A stretch of DNA of 64,000 nucleotides from Sphaerisporangium perillae (GTDB lineage: Bacteria; Actinomycetota; Actinomycetes; Streptosporangiales; Streptosporangiaceae). A model generated the notes under the pieces. It was not told where the DNA came from and made no database searches. It saw only the letters and a list, made by a program, of their open reading frames with translations. How positions within the stretch are numbered: position 1 is the stretch's first letter; every line of letters starts with the position of its first letter. The translations under genes and the position numbers were made by a program. The stretch is taken from positions 103,486 to 167,485 of the forward strand of contig NZ_JALLPO010000021.1 of NCBI RefSeq assembly GCF_023276435.1, given 5' to 3'. This document shows, in pieces, positions 44,430-53,285 of the stretch.

Positions 44430-45679
44430 CCGTTGCGCAGCTCCCACTGCTCCCGGTGGGCGGCGGCCTCGGAACGGGCCGCCGCCAGCGCCTCCGGGGG
44501 CACCGGTTCCGCCAGCCACGATGTCATCGTCTCGCGCATGGCGCTCACGAACCGGTGACCGTCGGCGGTGAGCCGCCCGCTGCCGAGCAGGGTGCCGGTC
44601 ACGGCGTGCGCCGCGGCGCGCCAGCGCGCGAACTCGATGTGCGGGCGCAGGTCCGGTTCGAAGGCGCGCTGCCGCCGCCAGAAGCCGGCGACGCCCAGAT
44701 AGGCGTACGCGCCTTGCAGCAGGCCGGACAGCGGCCGGGGGTCGGGCCGCCAGGGTGCGTAGTAGCGCCGGCCGTCCGGCAGGGTCAGGTCCAGCACGTC
44801 CAGGAGCGCTCCGAGCTTGGCGTGCTGGATCTCGTGCGCGAACGTCGAGGCCAGCCAGCGCGCGTCCGGCGGGGACGACAGCGCGATCGCCCCGAACCGG
44901 TCCCGCGAGGAGGCGCTGTCCATCCCGTGGGCGGGGCCCTTGATCGGTGTGAGCACGGTGATGGCGGAACGGCATTCCATCGCGATCGTCCAGTGGTGCT
45001 CGGTCAGGATGCGCCAGGCCTCGCCGAGGCACTGCCGCCACCGGTCGCGTTCGGCCTCGGGCAGCCGGCCGTCGATCACCTTGCCGGGATCCCACCGGTA
45101 GGGGTCAAGGTCGTCCAGCAGGAAGTCGATGGTCCTGTCGTCACTGGTCAGCCGATGTATCGGCGCAAGGACGGCGGAAGAGCCCGCGACCTCCAGCTTG
45201 CCGTCTTCGCGGACGCGCAGATCGGCCAGGGAGTCGTCCACGGGGACCGTGACCCGGCCGAGAGTGGGCAGCATGACCCGCCCCTCGGCCGAGGGGACCT
45301 CCGCCCGGCACGCGATCCCCGCCCTGACGGCGGCGGCCACCGACACCGCGCCCAGCAGGGCCGGGTCACCGCCGCCGGAGCCCTTCTCCAAGCCATGCAG
45401 GGTCTGCTTGGCCCAGGCCCCGACCGCCGGATGCCGGATCACCCGCCGGACGGCCTCCGGCGCCTGCTTCTCGATGCCGGCCAGCAGATCGAAGGCCCGT
45501 TCGGCGAGTCCCGCCGCGGGGTGGCCCTCGCTCCGCGCCCATTCGACGACGCCCAGGATGAGCAGTCTGTGCTTGCTGTCCTGCGCCGCCACGAGATGCC
45601 GTACGGCCGGCTCACCGCCGCCTCCGGCGGCGAGGCCGGACAGGACCTCGGCAGGTAACCGGTGAGGTCCCGGCGTCAT
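44426..45679 (-). CDS. aKG-HExxH-type peptide beta-hydroxylase-like protein
   Basis: A 417-residue protein. The C-terminal half carries STFAHEIQHAKLGALLDVLD (HExxH about 281-285) followed by YYAPWRPDPRPLSGLLQGAY and GVAGFWRRQR. This is the signature of HExxH proteins associated with radical SAM cyclophane RiPPs, in which characterised members are alpha-ketoglutarate/Fe-dependent peptide beta-hydroxylases and not proteases. The N-terminal half (HLVAAQDSKHRLLILGVVEW) may bind substrate. ATG 45679 follows AAGGGAG. It lies 11 bp downstream of fxsB and is surely co-transcribed with it. Confidence 0.85.
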   Translation of the reverse strand: MTPGPHRLPAEVLSGLAAGGGGEPAVRHLVAAQDSKHRLLILGVVEWARSEGHPAAGLAERAFDLLAGIEKQAPEAVRRVIRHPAVGAWAKQTLHGLEKGSGGGDPALLGAVSVAAAVRAGIACRAEVPSAEGRVMLPTLGRVTVPVDDSLADLRVREDGKLEVAGSSAVLAPIHRLTSDDRTIDFLLDDLDPYRWDPGKVIDGRLPEAERDRWRQCLGEAWRILTEHHWTIAMECRSAITVLTPIKGPAHGMDSASSRDRFGAIALSSPPDARWLASTFAHEIQHAKLGALLDVLDLTLPDGRRYYAPWRPDPRPLSGLLQGAYAYLGVAGFWRRQRAFEPDLRPHIEFARWRAAAHAVTGTLLGSGRLTADGHRFVSAMRETMTSWLAEPVPPEALAAARSEAAAHREQWELRNG

Positions 45680-45690
45680 TGGCGCTCCCT

Positions 45691-46905
45691 TCAACCGGAC
45701 GGCCGGCGCAGATCGGAGATGAGACGTGACCGCACATGCTCGATCAGGCGGTAGAGATCGGCGCAGTAGACGGACGGATTGCGGAACCCGGTGCCGGGCC
45801 TGTACCGGTGCGGGTAGAGCCCGGCCCCGCACACCCTGCCGAACCTGCACTTCTTGCACTGGTCGCTGAGGGCTTCCCAGCCGAGTTGCCGCGCCACCAT
45901 CCCCGGATGCCGCAGGACGTCGTCGAACGGATGGTTCACGATGTTCATCCCCGTGGCGGGGGCACCGTGCCCTACCGCCTTGAGCGAGTCGACCTGTTCG
46001 ATCGTCCCGTCGGTCTCCACCACCACGAGGCTGGAAGGGGTGAGCCCGATGGCCTCGCTGGCCGAGGCGCCGCCGAGGAGCACGTGCATGATCTCTTGGA
46101 AGAAGCGGATGACCACGCCGCCCGCGGAGTCGTACCAGTGGTCGAAGACCGTGATGAGCCAGTCCGCGTACGGTGCCTGCGTGCTGTCGGGTCCGCGCCC
46201 AGGAGGCGGCGACTCCCAGGTGCCATGGGGAAGCAGGAAGTCGATCATCGGCGGCTCGAACCCGGCCAGCGCCTCGTAGGTCTCGACCGGGTCGTTGGCC
46301 AGGTCGACCGTGCAGAGCAACCCGCCGTACAGGTGGCGGAAGGGCGGAGTCATCAGCAGGCGCAGGGCACGGGCCACGGCCGCGTAGCTGCCGCGGCCGT
46401 CCGCGTAGCGGCGATTACGGTCGTTGCCGCGCGGGTTTCCGTCGAGGCTGACGCCGATGCGCACGTCGAGCCTGTCGAACGCGCGCAGGGTCTCCTCGTC
46501 GAGGAGCACGCCGTTCGTCTGGACGGCCGCGTCCACGCGCACGTTCGGTCCGGCCTCGCCGCGAACGGATTCGATGATTTTCGTCAGGTATTCGCGGCCG
46601 GCGAGCAATGGCTCACCGCCGTGCAATATGACGCTGACGGAGTTCAGCGAATGGGCGTGCGCGTGCTCGGATATTCTCCGGGCCACGATCTCGACGAGTT
46701 CGGGGGCCATCACCATCGGCCGCGAGCGCCAACTCTGGTCCGCCATCATGTAGACGTAGCAGTAGTCGCACGCGAGATTGCAGCGGCTGTGCACCTTGAG
46801 GAGAAACTGCCGGAACGGACGGCTGCGCCATCCGCTCTCCAGCAGACCGTCGATGTCTAGCGTGGCCGGCCATTCCGCGGCCGGTTCTCCCACGTGGGAC
46901 TTCAC
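45691..46905 (-). CDS. fxsB: FxsB-type radical SAM/SPASM cyclophane synthase
   Basis: A 404-residue radical SAM enzyme. The SAM-cluster motif CNLACDYCYVY is near residues 40-50, and SVILHGGEPLLAG and QTNGVLLDEETL mark the barrel. A C-terminal SPASM-type cysteine set (CKKCRFGRVCGAG, then SVYCADLYRL) binds auxiliary clusters. FxsB enzymes install three-residue cyclophane crosslinks on the Phe of FxSxx peptides. GTG 46905 was chosen because upstream in-frame sequence to 47175 is not enzyme-like; GTG 46946 is an alternative. First gene of the fxsB-HExxH operon. Confidence 0.9.
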   Translation of the reverse strand: MKSHVGEPAAEWPATLDIDGLLESGWRSRPFRQFLLKVHSRCNLACDYCYVYMMADQSWRSRPMVMAPELVEIVARRISEHAHAHSLNSVSVILHGGEPLLAGREYLTKIIESVRGEAGPNVRVDAAVQTNGVLLDEETLRAFDRLDVRIGVSLDGNPRGNDRNRRYADGRGSYAAVARALRLLMTPPFRHLYGGLLCTVDLANDPVETYEALAGFEPPMIDFLLPHGTWESPPPGRGPDSTQAPYADWLITVFDHWYDSAGGVVIRFFQEIMHVLLGGASASEAIGLTPSSLVVVETDGTIEQVDSLKAVGHGAPATGMNIVNHPFDDVLRHPGMVARQLGWEALSDQCKKCRFGRVCGAGLYPHRYRPGTGFRNPSVYCADLYRLIEHVRSRLISDLRRPSG

Positions 46906-47307
46906 CCTGGAAACACTCCGCACCCGCCCCGGGTAGGCTCGACTGTTCACGATATTACCCCGCGAAAGGTGCGATGAGGAGAGAACAGCAGCCTCCGGTC
47001 CTTTATCCGAATTCGGGGCGCTCGAAATGCGCGAGATGAACCGCCTGGGCGCGACCCGGCAACGAGAAGGCCGGCGGCCGGGTTCGCCCTGAGGGAGCCG
47101 CCGTAGCGGGAGTACGCACCGTGGCAGGGCGAGTACGCACGGCAGCCAATCCGGACTCCCAGTGACAAAGTTCATATCATGGGATGATTGGGACTATCTC
47201 CGGCATGACACCCGGCATGACACCCGCGGCACTCCGGAGGCGGGCGCTGAGCGCCGGGACCCCATCCGGTCACGTGCGCGTCCTTCCGTGCTGACCACCC
47301 GGGAGTG

Positions 47308-47350
47308 ACGAGAGAGGCCACCTGCGTTCGCCGCAGGTGGCCTCTCTCGT
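47308..47350. terminator. 19-bp perfect hairpin
   Basis: ACGAGAGAGGCCACCTGCG (47308-47326) pairs perfectly with 47332-47350 around TTCGC. It separates the fxsB upstream region from the MEDS operon. The adjoining 46906-47307 holds no supported gene; a minus-strand TAATAT near 46950 may be the fxsB -10. Confidence 0.75.
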
Positions 47351-47494
47351 TAGCCGCGCGATCAGCCGGGTAGACGATATGTGGCTGGTAGCCTGAATTC
47401 GCCCAGTAGGCGGGTTGATCGGGCAGCGCGGCGATCAAATCGGATCAGGCAGGTGTGGCCGACCGACGATGGCCAGAGCAGAGGAGGGTCGACG

Positions 47495-48352
47495 ATGGAC
47501 CCATCCGTGATAGATCGACTGAGTCCAGGCGACCACGTGTGCTGGACGTTCGATGACGACCAGCAGCGGCTGGCCGCTGTGGCGGGCTACGTGAACGCCG
47601 GCGTCCGCACCCACCAGAAGATCCTCTATGTCGGCGACGCGTCCCCCGGGACGATCCTCACGGAGCTTCAGGACCACGGCGTGGACGCGCGGAACCTGGC
47701 GAGTACCGGGCAGTTGCAGCTGGGCTGCCTGGAGGGCGGCTACCTCACCGGTGGGGCCTTCGATCCCGAGCGGGTTCTGGACCTCTGGCGGCGTGAGATC
47801 ACCGTGGCGCGCGGCAGTGGTTACGCGGGCCTGCGGATGATCGGCGACATGGGGTGGGCCGGTGGGCCCGTCCCGGAAACCGACCGTCTCTACTGGTACG
47901 AGGCGCAGGCCAACCGGGTCTTCGCCGAGGGCTACGCCATGGCGCTGTGCCTGTACGACCGGCGGCTGTTCGAACCGCGGCGGCTCAGCCGCATCCAGTC
48001 CGCGCACCCGTCCACGGCCGACCCGGCCACCGACTGGAAGTGGCGCCCTCTGCTGCGCATGGAACGCACGGGCGAGCCACCCGGGTTGCGGCTGATCGGG
48101 GAGGCCGACGCCTCCAACAGGGAGGCGCTGGCCATCACGCTCGCGGACGTCATGGACGACCTGTCCGGGCTGGGCGCCCCCGTGACCCTCGACCTCGCGG
48201 AGCTGCGGTTCGCGGACGCCGCGGCCGCCAGGCTACTCATGGGCGCGGCCACGACCGCCCCGTCTCGAGTGCGCATCACCGGCTGTTCGCTGCCTCTGGT
48301 GAAGCTGCTGAAGTTGCTCGGCGGCGAGGTTCACGAGGGAGCGGTCGCATGA
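47495..48352 (+). CDS. MEDS-STAS sensor/anti-anti-sigma protein
   Basis: A 285-residue protein. A MEDS domain (about 7-170; DHVCWTFDDDQQRLAAVAGY, HQKILYVGD, LYWYEAQANRVFAEG), as in the DcmR-type methanogen/methylotroph sensors, is followed by a STAS-like domain (about 190-285; LRLIGEADASNREALA, VTLDLAELRFADAAAARLL). The usual phospho-Ser of SpoIIAA-type STAS is Ala here (ADAAAARLL). ATG 47495 follows GGAGGG at 7 nt. It overlaps the next gene by ATGA, so the two form a partner-switching pair. Confidence 0.88.
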   Translation: MDPSVIDRLSPGDHVCWTFDDDQQRLAAVAGYVNAGVRTHQKILYVGDASPGTILTELQDHGVDARNLASTGQLQLGCLEGGYLTGGAFDPERVLDLWRREITVARGSGYAGLRMIGDMGWAGGPVPETDRLYWYEAQANRVFAEGYAMALCLYDRRLFEPRRLSRIQSAHPSTADPATDWKWRPLLRMERTGEPPGLRLIGEADASNREALAITLADVMDDLSGLGAPVTLDLAELRFADAAAARLLMGAATTAPSRVRITGCSLPLVKLLKLLGGEVHEGAVA

Positions 48353-49392
48353 CGGCCTCCACCCGCGCGACGACCGGCACCGGCGAGGATCCGTTCGAGC
48401 ACATCGGCCTGTTCTACCGTGACGAGGACCAGTACGCCGCCGGCTGCGCGGCGTTCCTCCAGCGGGCGCTGGCGTGCGGCGATCCGGCCATGGTGGCCGT
48501 GCCGGGCGGCAACGGCGAGCTGATCCGCGCCCGGCTGGGGCCCGAGGCGAGTGCCGTCACGTTCGCCGACATGGCCCAGGCCGGCCGCAATCCGGGCCGG
48601 ATCATCCCTTCGGTGCTGCTGGCCTTCGCCGGATCCCACCCCGGCCGCCGGGTCTGGATCATCGGAGAGCCGATCTGGAAGGGCCGCAGCGTCATCGAGT
48701 ACCCGGCCTGCGCAGCGCACGAAGCGCTGATCAACGCCGCCTTCACCGGTCGTGACGCGGCCATCCTGTGCCCCTACGACGCCTCGGCGCTCGACGCCTC
48801 GGCCCTCGCCGACGCCGAGCGCACGCACCCCATCCTGGGGGACTCGACCGGCACCTGGGCCAGCACGGCCTACACCGATCCGATCGAGACGGCGGCGAGG
48901 TTCGACTGGCCGCTGCCCGAACCGCCGCCGAGCGCGAGGCCGTACACCTTCATGGGCATCGGCGCGCTTCCGGGCGTGCGCGACTTCGTCACCGAACGGG
49001 CGACCGCGGAGGGCCTGGACGACGATCGCATCACAGAGCTGCTTCTCGCGGTGAACGAGCTGGCCACCAACACCACCGAGTACACCGGCGGTCCCGGCAC
49101 GCTGACGGTGTGGGCGGAGGACGGCACCCTGGCATGCCAGCTGGACGACTCCGGCCGCATCACCGACCCGCTGACCGGACGCATCCCGCCTGCGGACGGC
49201 GCCACCCGGGGTCGCGGCATACTGATCGCGAACGAGCTCGCCGACCTGGTCCGCATCCATCACCGCCCCGCGGGCACCTCCATCCGGCTGCACTTCCGCC
49301 TGCCGGCGCCCGCGGGCCAGGCCGGCGATGCTCAGGCGGGGGCCGAGGCCAGGGGGAGCGACCGCGCGCCGGCGGATTCGACCGGCTCGTAG
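48349..49392 (+). CDS. MEDS-HATPase anti-sigma/serine kinase-like protein
   Basis: A 347-residue protein. A MEDS domain (about 17-185; HIGLFYRDEDQYAAGCAAFL, IWKGRSVIEYPACAAHEALI) is fused to an RsbW-type GHKL ATPase (about 205-325). The ATPase N box is ELLLAVNELATNTTEYTGG and the G box GATRGRGILIANELAD. It would bind or phosphorylate the STAS partner or an unlinked sigma factor, gated by the MEDS ligand. Coupled to the MEDS-STAS gene. Its last 61 bp overlap the convergent oxidoreductase gene. Confidence 0.88.
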   Translation: MTASTRATTGTGEDPFEHIGLFYRDEDQYAAGCAAFLQRALACGDPAMVAVPGGNGELIRARLGPEASAVTFADMAQAGRNPGRIIPSVLLAFAGSHPGRRVWIIGEPIWKGRSVIEYPACAAHEALINAAFTGRDAAILCPYDASALDASALADAERTHPILGDSTGTWASTAYTDPIETAARFDWPLPEPPPSARPYTFMGIGALPGVRDFVTERATAEGLDDDRITELLLAVNELATNTTEYTGGPGTLTVWAEDGTLACQLDDSGRITDPLTGRIPPADGATRGRGILIANELADLVRIHHRPAGTSIRLHFRLPAPAGQAGDAQAGAEARGSDRAPADSTGS

Positions 49393-51557
49393 GGGGCGAG
49401 GGTCACCGGGACGCCGTTGAACACGGCGTTTCCCGAAGGCACGTCCACCACCGACTCGTCGGTGAGCACGTTGGCGTTGACGCCCGGCTGCTCGGCCGCG
49501 ATGCGCTGAGAGCTTCCCGCGTGCCCCCACCCGTGCGGCAGGCTCACCACGCCCGGCATGATCGTTTCGGTCGGCTCGACCGGCACGACGAGCTCCCCGT
49601 TCGCCGAGCGAACCACCGCCTGCTCGCCGAGGCCGAGCCGCGTCACGTCGTCCGGATGCACCTGGAGGGTGCACTGGTTGCTGCCGCCCGCCAGCGTCGG
49701 CACGTTGTGCAGCCAGCTGTTGTTGGAGCGCAGCTGGCGGCGCCCGATCAGTAGCATTTCCGGCGCCGGCGTCGCGAGCCGCTCGCGCAGCCGCGCGGCC
49801 TCCTCGGCCAGCGGCGGCGGGGCCAGCTCCACCCGGCCCGACACGGTGCACAGCAACTCGGGCAGGCGAGGCTCCAGGGGGCCGAGGTCGATGCCGTGCG
49901 GGCTCTCCAGTAGCGCGGCGAGCGACAGGCCGTGGGAGCCGAGCCGGAGGAAGACGTCCAGCAGCAGCTCAGGACCGCTGTTGCCTTGCAGCGAAGCGCG
50001 CAGCTCGGCGACGTCCTGGCCCTCGAACGGGGAGCCGGGTGCCTGCGTGGCGCCGCCGAGGATCTGCTCGAGCATCATCTCGTCCAGCGCGCCGGGGTCG
50101 GCGCCGGCGCCCTGGCCCGAGGCGATCAGCGTCAGCCGCGCCATGATCTCGCCCTCGGAGAGCTGCCCCGGCTCCAGGGGCAGGATGGCCGGGGAGAACC
50201 TGGTGTAGTTGCGCACCGTGACCGACAGCAGCAGGAAGTCGTAGTGCGGCATCTGCAGGATGCGCGGCGGCGGCAGGATGACGTTCGCGTGCCTGGTGGT
50301 CTCGTTCAGATAGGGGTCCACGCAGACCATGAAGTCCAGGTCCCGCAGGGCGCGGTCCAGCCGGGGGCCGCCGGGTGCGGACAGCACCGGGTTGCCGGCC
50401 ACCGCGATCAGCGCCTTGACCTGCCCGTGGCCGGGGGTCTCGATCTCGTCGGCGAGGGTGGCCACCGGCAGCTCGCCGAGCGACTCCGGCATGCCGCGCA
50501 CGCGGCTGTGCCAGCGCCCGGTCGTGTACGGCTCGCCGGTGCGGCCGAGGTCCATGGTGGCGGTCCTGGTGAACATGACGCCGCCGGGCCGGTCGAAGTT
50601 GCCGGTCAGGATGTTGATCACGTCGACGAGCCACTGCGTCGCGGTGCCGAACTCGACGGTGCAGGCGCCGATGCGCGAGTACACGGCGGCGGTGGGCGCC
50701 GCGGCCAGCTCGCGCGCCAGCCGTACGATGCGCTCCGCGGGCACGCCGCACACGGGCGACACGATCTCGGGCGTGAAGTCCTCCGCCAGGCGCCGCAGCT
50801 CTTCGAGTCCCGCCACCTCCAGGTCGATCGTCGCGAGGTCCTCGGCCAGGAGGGTGTGGACGATGCCGAACAGCAGGAAGGCGTCGGTGCCGGGCCGTAC
50901 GAACAGGTGCTCGTCGGCGACGGCGGCCGTACGGGTGCGGCGCGGGTCGACGACCACGAGCTTGCCGCCGCGCCTGCGCAGCGCCTTGAGCCGGCCGGGG
51001 AAGTCCGGGGCGGTGCAGAGCGAGCCGTTGGACTCCACCGGGTTGGCGCCGAGTACGAGCAGGTAGTCGGTGCGGTCGATGTCGGGCACCGAGATGGCGA
51101 GCGGGTCGCCGAACAGGTACCCGCACGCGACGTGCTTCGGCATCTGGTCGATCGTGCTGGCGGAGTAGATGTTGCGCGTGCCGAGCGCCTGGCCGAGCGC
51201 TCCCCTGTAGAGGATGCCGCCCATGGTGTGGAAGGTGGGGTTGCCGAGGTAGAGGGCGACGGCGTCACGGCCGTGGGTGTCGATGACGCGCTTGAGCCCG
51301 CGGTCGACGGCCCCGAAGGCCTCCTCCCAGGTGACCTCGTGCCACTCGTCGTCCTCACCGCGCATCATCGGGACGCGGAGCCGGTCGGGGTCCTCGTCCA
51401 GGTGGCCGAGGCTCGCGCCCTTCGGGCAGATGAATCCCTTGGAGAACGGGTCGTCCGGGTCGCCCTTGACCGACGTGACGTGTCCGCTGTCGTCGAGGGT
51501 GAGCCGCAGGCCGCAGACGGCGTCGCAGAGGGGACAGGTCCGGTGCGCGGTTCTCAT
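49332..51557 (-). CDS. Molybdopterin-dependent oxidoreductase (MopB family)
   Basis: A 741-residue MopB enzyme. An N-terminal [4Fe-4S] site CPLCDAVCGLRL...FICPKG (about 8-50) is followed by Mo-bisPGD domains (LLVLGANPVESNGS, LVVVDPRRTRTA, RPGTDAFLLFGIVHTLL) and a C-terminal cap (SNNSWLHN, PHGWGHAG). There is no Tat signal, so it is cytoplasmic. It is related to formate dehydrogenase/BisC-like enzymes; substrate unknown. No electron-transfer partner subunit lies next to it. ATG 51557 follows AGGGAG. Confidence 0.88.
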   Translation of the reverse strand: MRTAHRTCPLCDAVCGLRLTLDDSGHVTSVKGDPDDPFSKGFICPKGASLGHLDEDPDRLRVPMMRGEDDEWHEVTWEEAFGAVDRGLKRVIDTHGRDAVALYLGNPTFHTMGGILYRGALGQALGTRNIYSASTIDQMPKHVACGYLFGDPLAISVPDIDRTDYLLVLGANPVESNGSLCTAPDFPGRLKALRRRGGKLVVVDPRRTRTAAVADEHLFVRPGTDAFLLFGIVHTLLAEDLATIDLEVAGLEELRRLAEDFTPEIVSPVCGVPAERIVRLARELAAAPTAAVYSRIGACTVEFGTATQWLVDVINILTGNFDRPGGVMFTRTATMDLGRTGEPYTTGRWHSRVRGMPESLGELPVATLADEIETPGHGQVKALIAVAGNPVLSAPGGPRLDRALRDLDFMVCVDPYLNETTRHANVILPPPRILQMPHYDFLLLSVTVRNYTRFSPAILPLEPGQLSEGEIMARLTLIASGQGAGADPGALDEMMLEQILGGATQAPGSPFEGQDVAELRASLQGNSGPELLLDVFLRLGSHGLSLAALLESPHGIDLGPLEPRLPELLCTVSGRVELAPPPLAEEAARLRERLATPAPEMLLIGRRQLRSNNSWLHNVPTLAGGSNQCTLQVHPDDVTRLGLGEQAVVRSANGELVVPVEPTETIMPGVVSLPHGWGHAGSSQRIAAEQPGVNANVLTDESVVDVPSGNAVFNGVPVTLAPYEPVESAGARSLPLASAPA

Positions 51558-51980
51558 CGGCACTCCCTGAGATCGTCGGATGGACTCATGATGTGCAGGG
51601 GCGGGAGACAAGGGGAACCCCAGCAATTCGCGCCCTAGGGGTCGGTACGGGTCTCGCGTTCACCTGCGCGCGGGCCGGAGACGGAGCCCGCGCCGGGGGC
51701 GGCCGCCCGCGTGACGAACTCCTCCGGCGGCTGGACGACTCGGGGTTTGACAATCCGTCAACGAGCCCATTCGTGACCAAACACGGCTTTCCTCACGTAC
51801 GGTGGGGACCGGGGGTTTTGACCGCATAGCTGCGGGCAGCGTGGTCTGGTTCGAGCTGGCCGATCAACCGTCCGGAAATGGGAGCAGGCACCTGCCGAGG
51901 GATGCCCGATGGGGCATGTCCGGCTGAGGGTCGCCGTCCCGGCTGAATGATGACGGGTTGGACACGGGAAGAAGGTCGTG
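51558..51980. promoter_or_regulatory. Intergenic region with TTGAC palindrome
   Basis: 423 bp without a supported gene. An inverted repeat TTGAC-AATCC-GTCAA sits at 51747-51761 and could be an operator or a -35 (TTGACA at 51747). No convincing -10 follows. Confidence 0.35.
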
Positions 51981-52307
51981 ATGGCGAACGAGGTCACCGA
52001 GGGTAAGGCCGCCGCGCGCGAGCTGGCTGCGCGGCTGCCCGGATGGGCCGTCTGGTACGGAGAGCACACCGGGCGTTTCTGGGCGATGCCCAGGGCCTCG
52101 GCGCCGGCGGGCGCGCGGCTCGCGGAGGCCGACACGGCCGAAGAGTTGGAAGGCGCGGTACGCGAACTCGTCACCGCCGCGCAGAACCCGGCCACGCCGG
52201 CACAGCAGGCTCAGGGCACCGCCATGCCCGGCCAGCAGGGTCCGCGCCCGGAACAGTCCCAAATGGACCCGCAGTACAACCGGCAGCCGGTCGGCGCGAG
52301 GCACTGA
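51981..52307 (+). CDS. Small hypothetical protein with Gln/Pro-rich tail
   Basis: A 108-residue protein from ATG 51981, preceded by GAAGAAGG. The N-terminal half is folded-looking (ARELAARLPGWAVWYGEHTG, FWAMPRASAPAGARLAEAD, LEGAVRELVTAAQ), and the C-terminus is disordered (Gln, Pro, Gly). It resembles short actinomycete proteins of unknown function that start with a GW-W-GEHTGRFWA-type motif. No function can be given. Confidence 0.65.
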   Translation: MANEVTEGKAAARELAARLPGWAVWYGEHTGRFWAMPRASAPAGARLAEADTAEELEGAVRELVTAAQNPATPAQQAQGTAMPGQQGPRPEQSQMDPQYNRQPVGARH

Positions 52308-52445
52308 CCGTCTGAAGGACGTCCCGCGGCGCCGCAGATGAGCGACGTCGTGGGATGCGTGCTGCGCCGAAGCGTCTTCGGTGGCGGGAACGCCGTGTTC
52401 CCGTCGTCGCTCGCCGCGCGACGTCGCCTGCCCGGCCGGCGGAGG

Positions 52446-53156
52446 TCAGCGGCACTGGGCGAGCATGGCCGCCTTGTCCGCCCTGGTGACCGGCAGGTCG
52501 TATTTCACCACGACCTGTGCGAAACGGGCGACGTAGGCGCAGCGGACCTTGCGTACCGGAGGGAGCCAGGACGCCGGGCCCGCGCCGCCCTTGTCCTCGT
52601 TGGCGGGTCCGTAGACCGGCATCAGGTTGAGCGGGTCGTTGGCGATGCGCACGCGCTTGGCCATGGGCCAGCGCGAGGCCCCCATGCGCCATTCGTACGA
52701 AAGCGGCACCACGTGGTCGACCTGCACGCGATCCGCGTCGCGCTTGCGCCACAGGATGGTCTTGCCGGTGTAGGGGTCCCGCAGCCTCATCGCCACGACG
52801 ACACAGTGCGACCCGTGGCGATACGTCACCTCTTCCCCGTCCCTGGCCAGCAGGTCGTCACGGGTGCGGCATCCGTTGCGCGCGTAAGGCACCCCGCGCG
52901 CGGTGTCCGCCCAGTTCTCCCCGAACCGGGCCCGCGTGTAGCCCCGCTTGGAGCCCTGGCCGCCGACCCGGACCCTTCTGATCAGGTCGACGGCCTCCGC
53001 TCTGTCCATGCGCGAGGTGATGGGGACCAGCCCGGGCTTGGTGCCCTCGGGGTTCTCCAGCGGGTTCGCCCGCGTGACAACCTGCGTGGTGCCGTGTGTG
53101 GCCTCGCGGCCGGCCAGGGAGACGAGCAGTACGGCGACTGCCACCATTGCGACCAC
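52446..53156 (-). CDS. Secreted HNH nuclease-like protein
   Basis: A 236-residue protein with a short N-terminal hydrophobic segment (AMVAVAVLLVSLAGREA) followed by an HNH/DUF1524-type nuclease domain. VQVDHVVPLSYEWRMGA is the core, and IANDPLNLMPVYGPANEDKG supplies the Asn/His-equivalent segment. SYxxRxxxG-like ARFGENWADTARG precedes it. Exported HNH proteins of this group are common in actinomycetes, perhaps for extracellular DNA use. The start near 53156 is uncertain. Confidence 0.82.
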   Translation of the reverse strand: MVAMVAVAVLLVSLAGREATHGTTQVVTRANPLENPEGTKPGLVPITSRMDRAEAVDLIRRVRVGGQGSKRGYTRARFGENWADTARGVPYARNGCRTRDDLLARDGEEVTYRHGSHCVVVAMRLRDPYTGKTILWRKRDADRVQVDHVVPLSYEWRMGASRWPMAKRVRIANDPLNLMPVYGPANEDKGGAGPASWLPPVRKVRCAYVARFAQVVVKYDLPVTRADKAAMLAQCR

Positions 53157-53285
53157 CCCGCGCGTGCTCAGTGCCGCCTCCCGGGCATGTACGGGTGATG
53201 ATGACTCGGTCTATCAATCCCCATATATCTCGCGATTGACACCGGTCTGGTCCGGACCCGGCCGTGACCACATTCGGACCGGGGC

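Noticed and set aside
46947..47168. A short minus-strand frame before fxsB as a second FxsA precursor
   Set aside because: It ends GVIS with no Phe-led pentapeptide and lacks the acidic leader pattern.
46906..47175. A 90-residue N-terminal extension of fxsB
   Set aside because: Sequence is basic and low in structure; enzyme homology begins just before the CxxxCxxC motif, and GTG 46905 is well placed.
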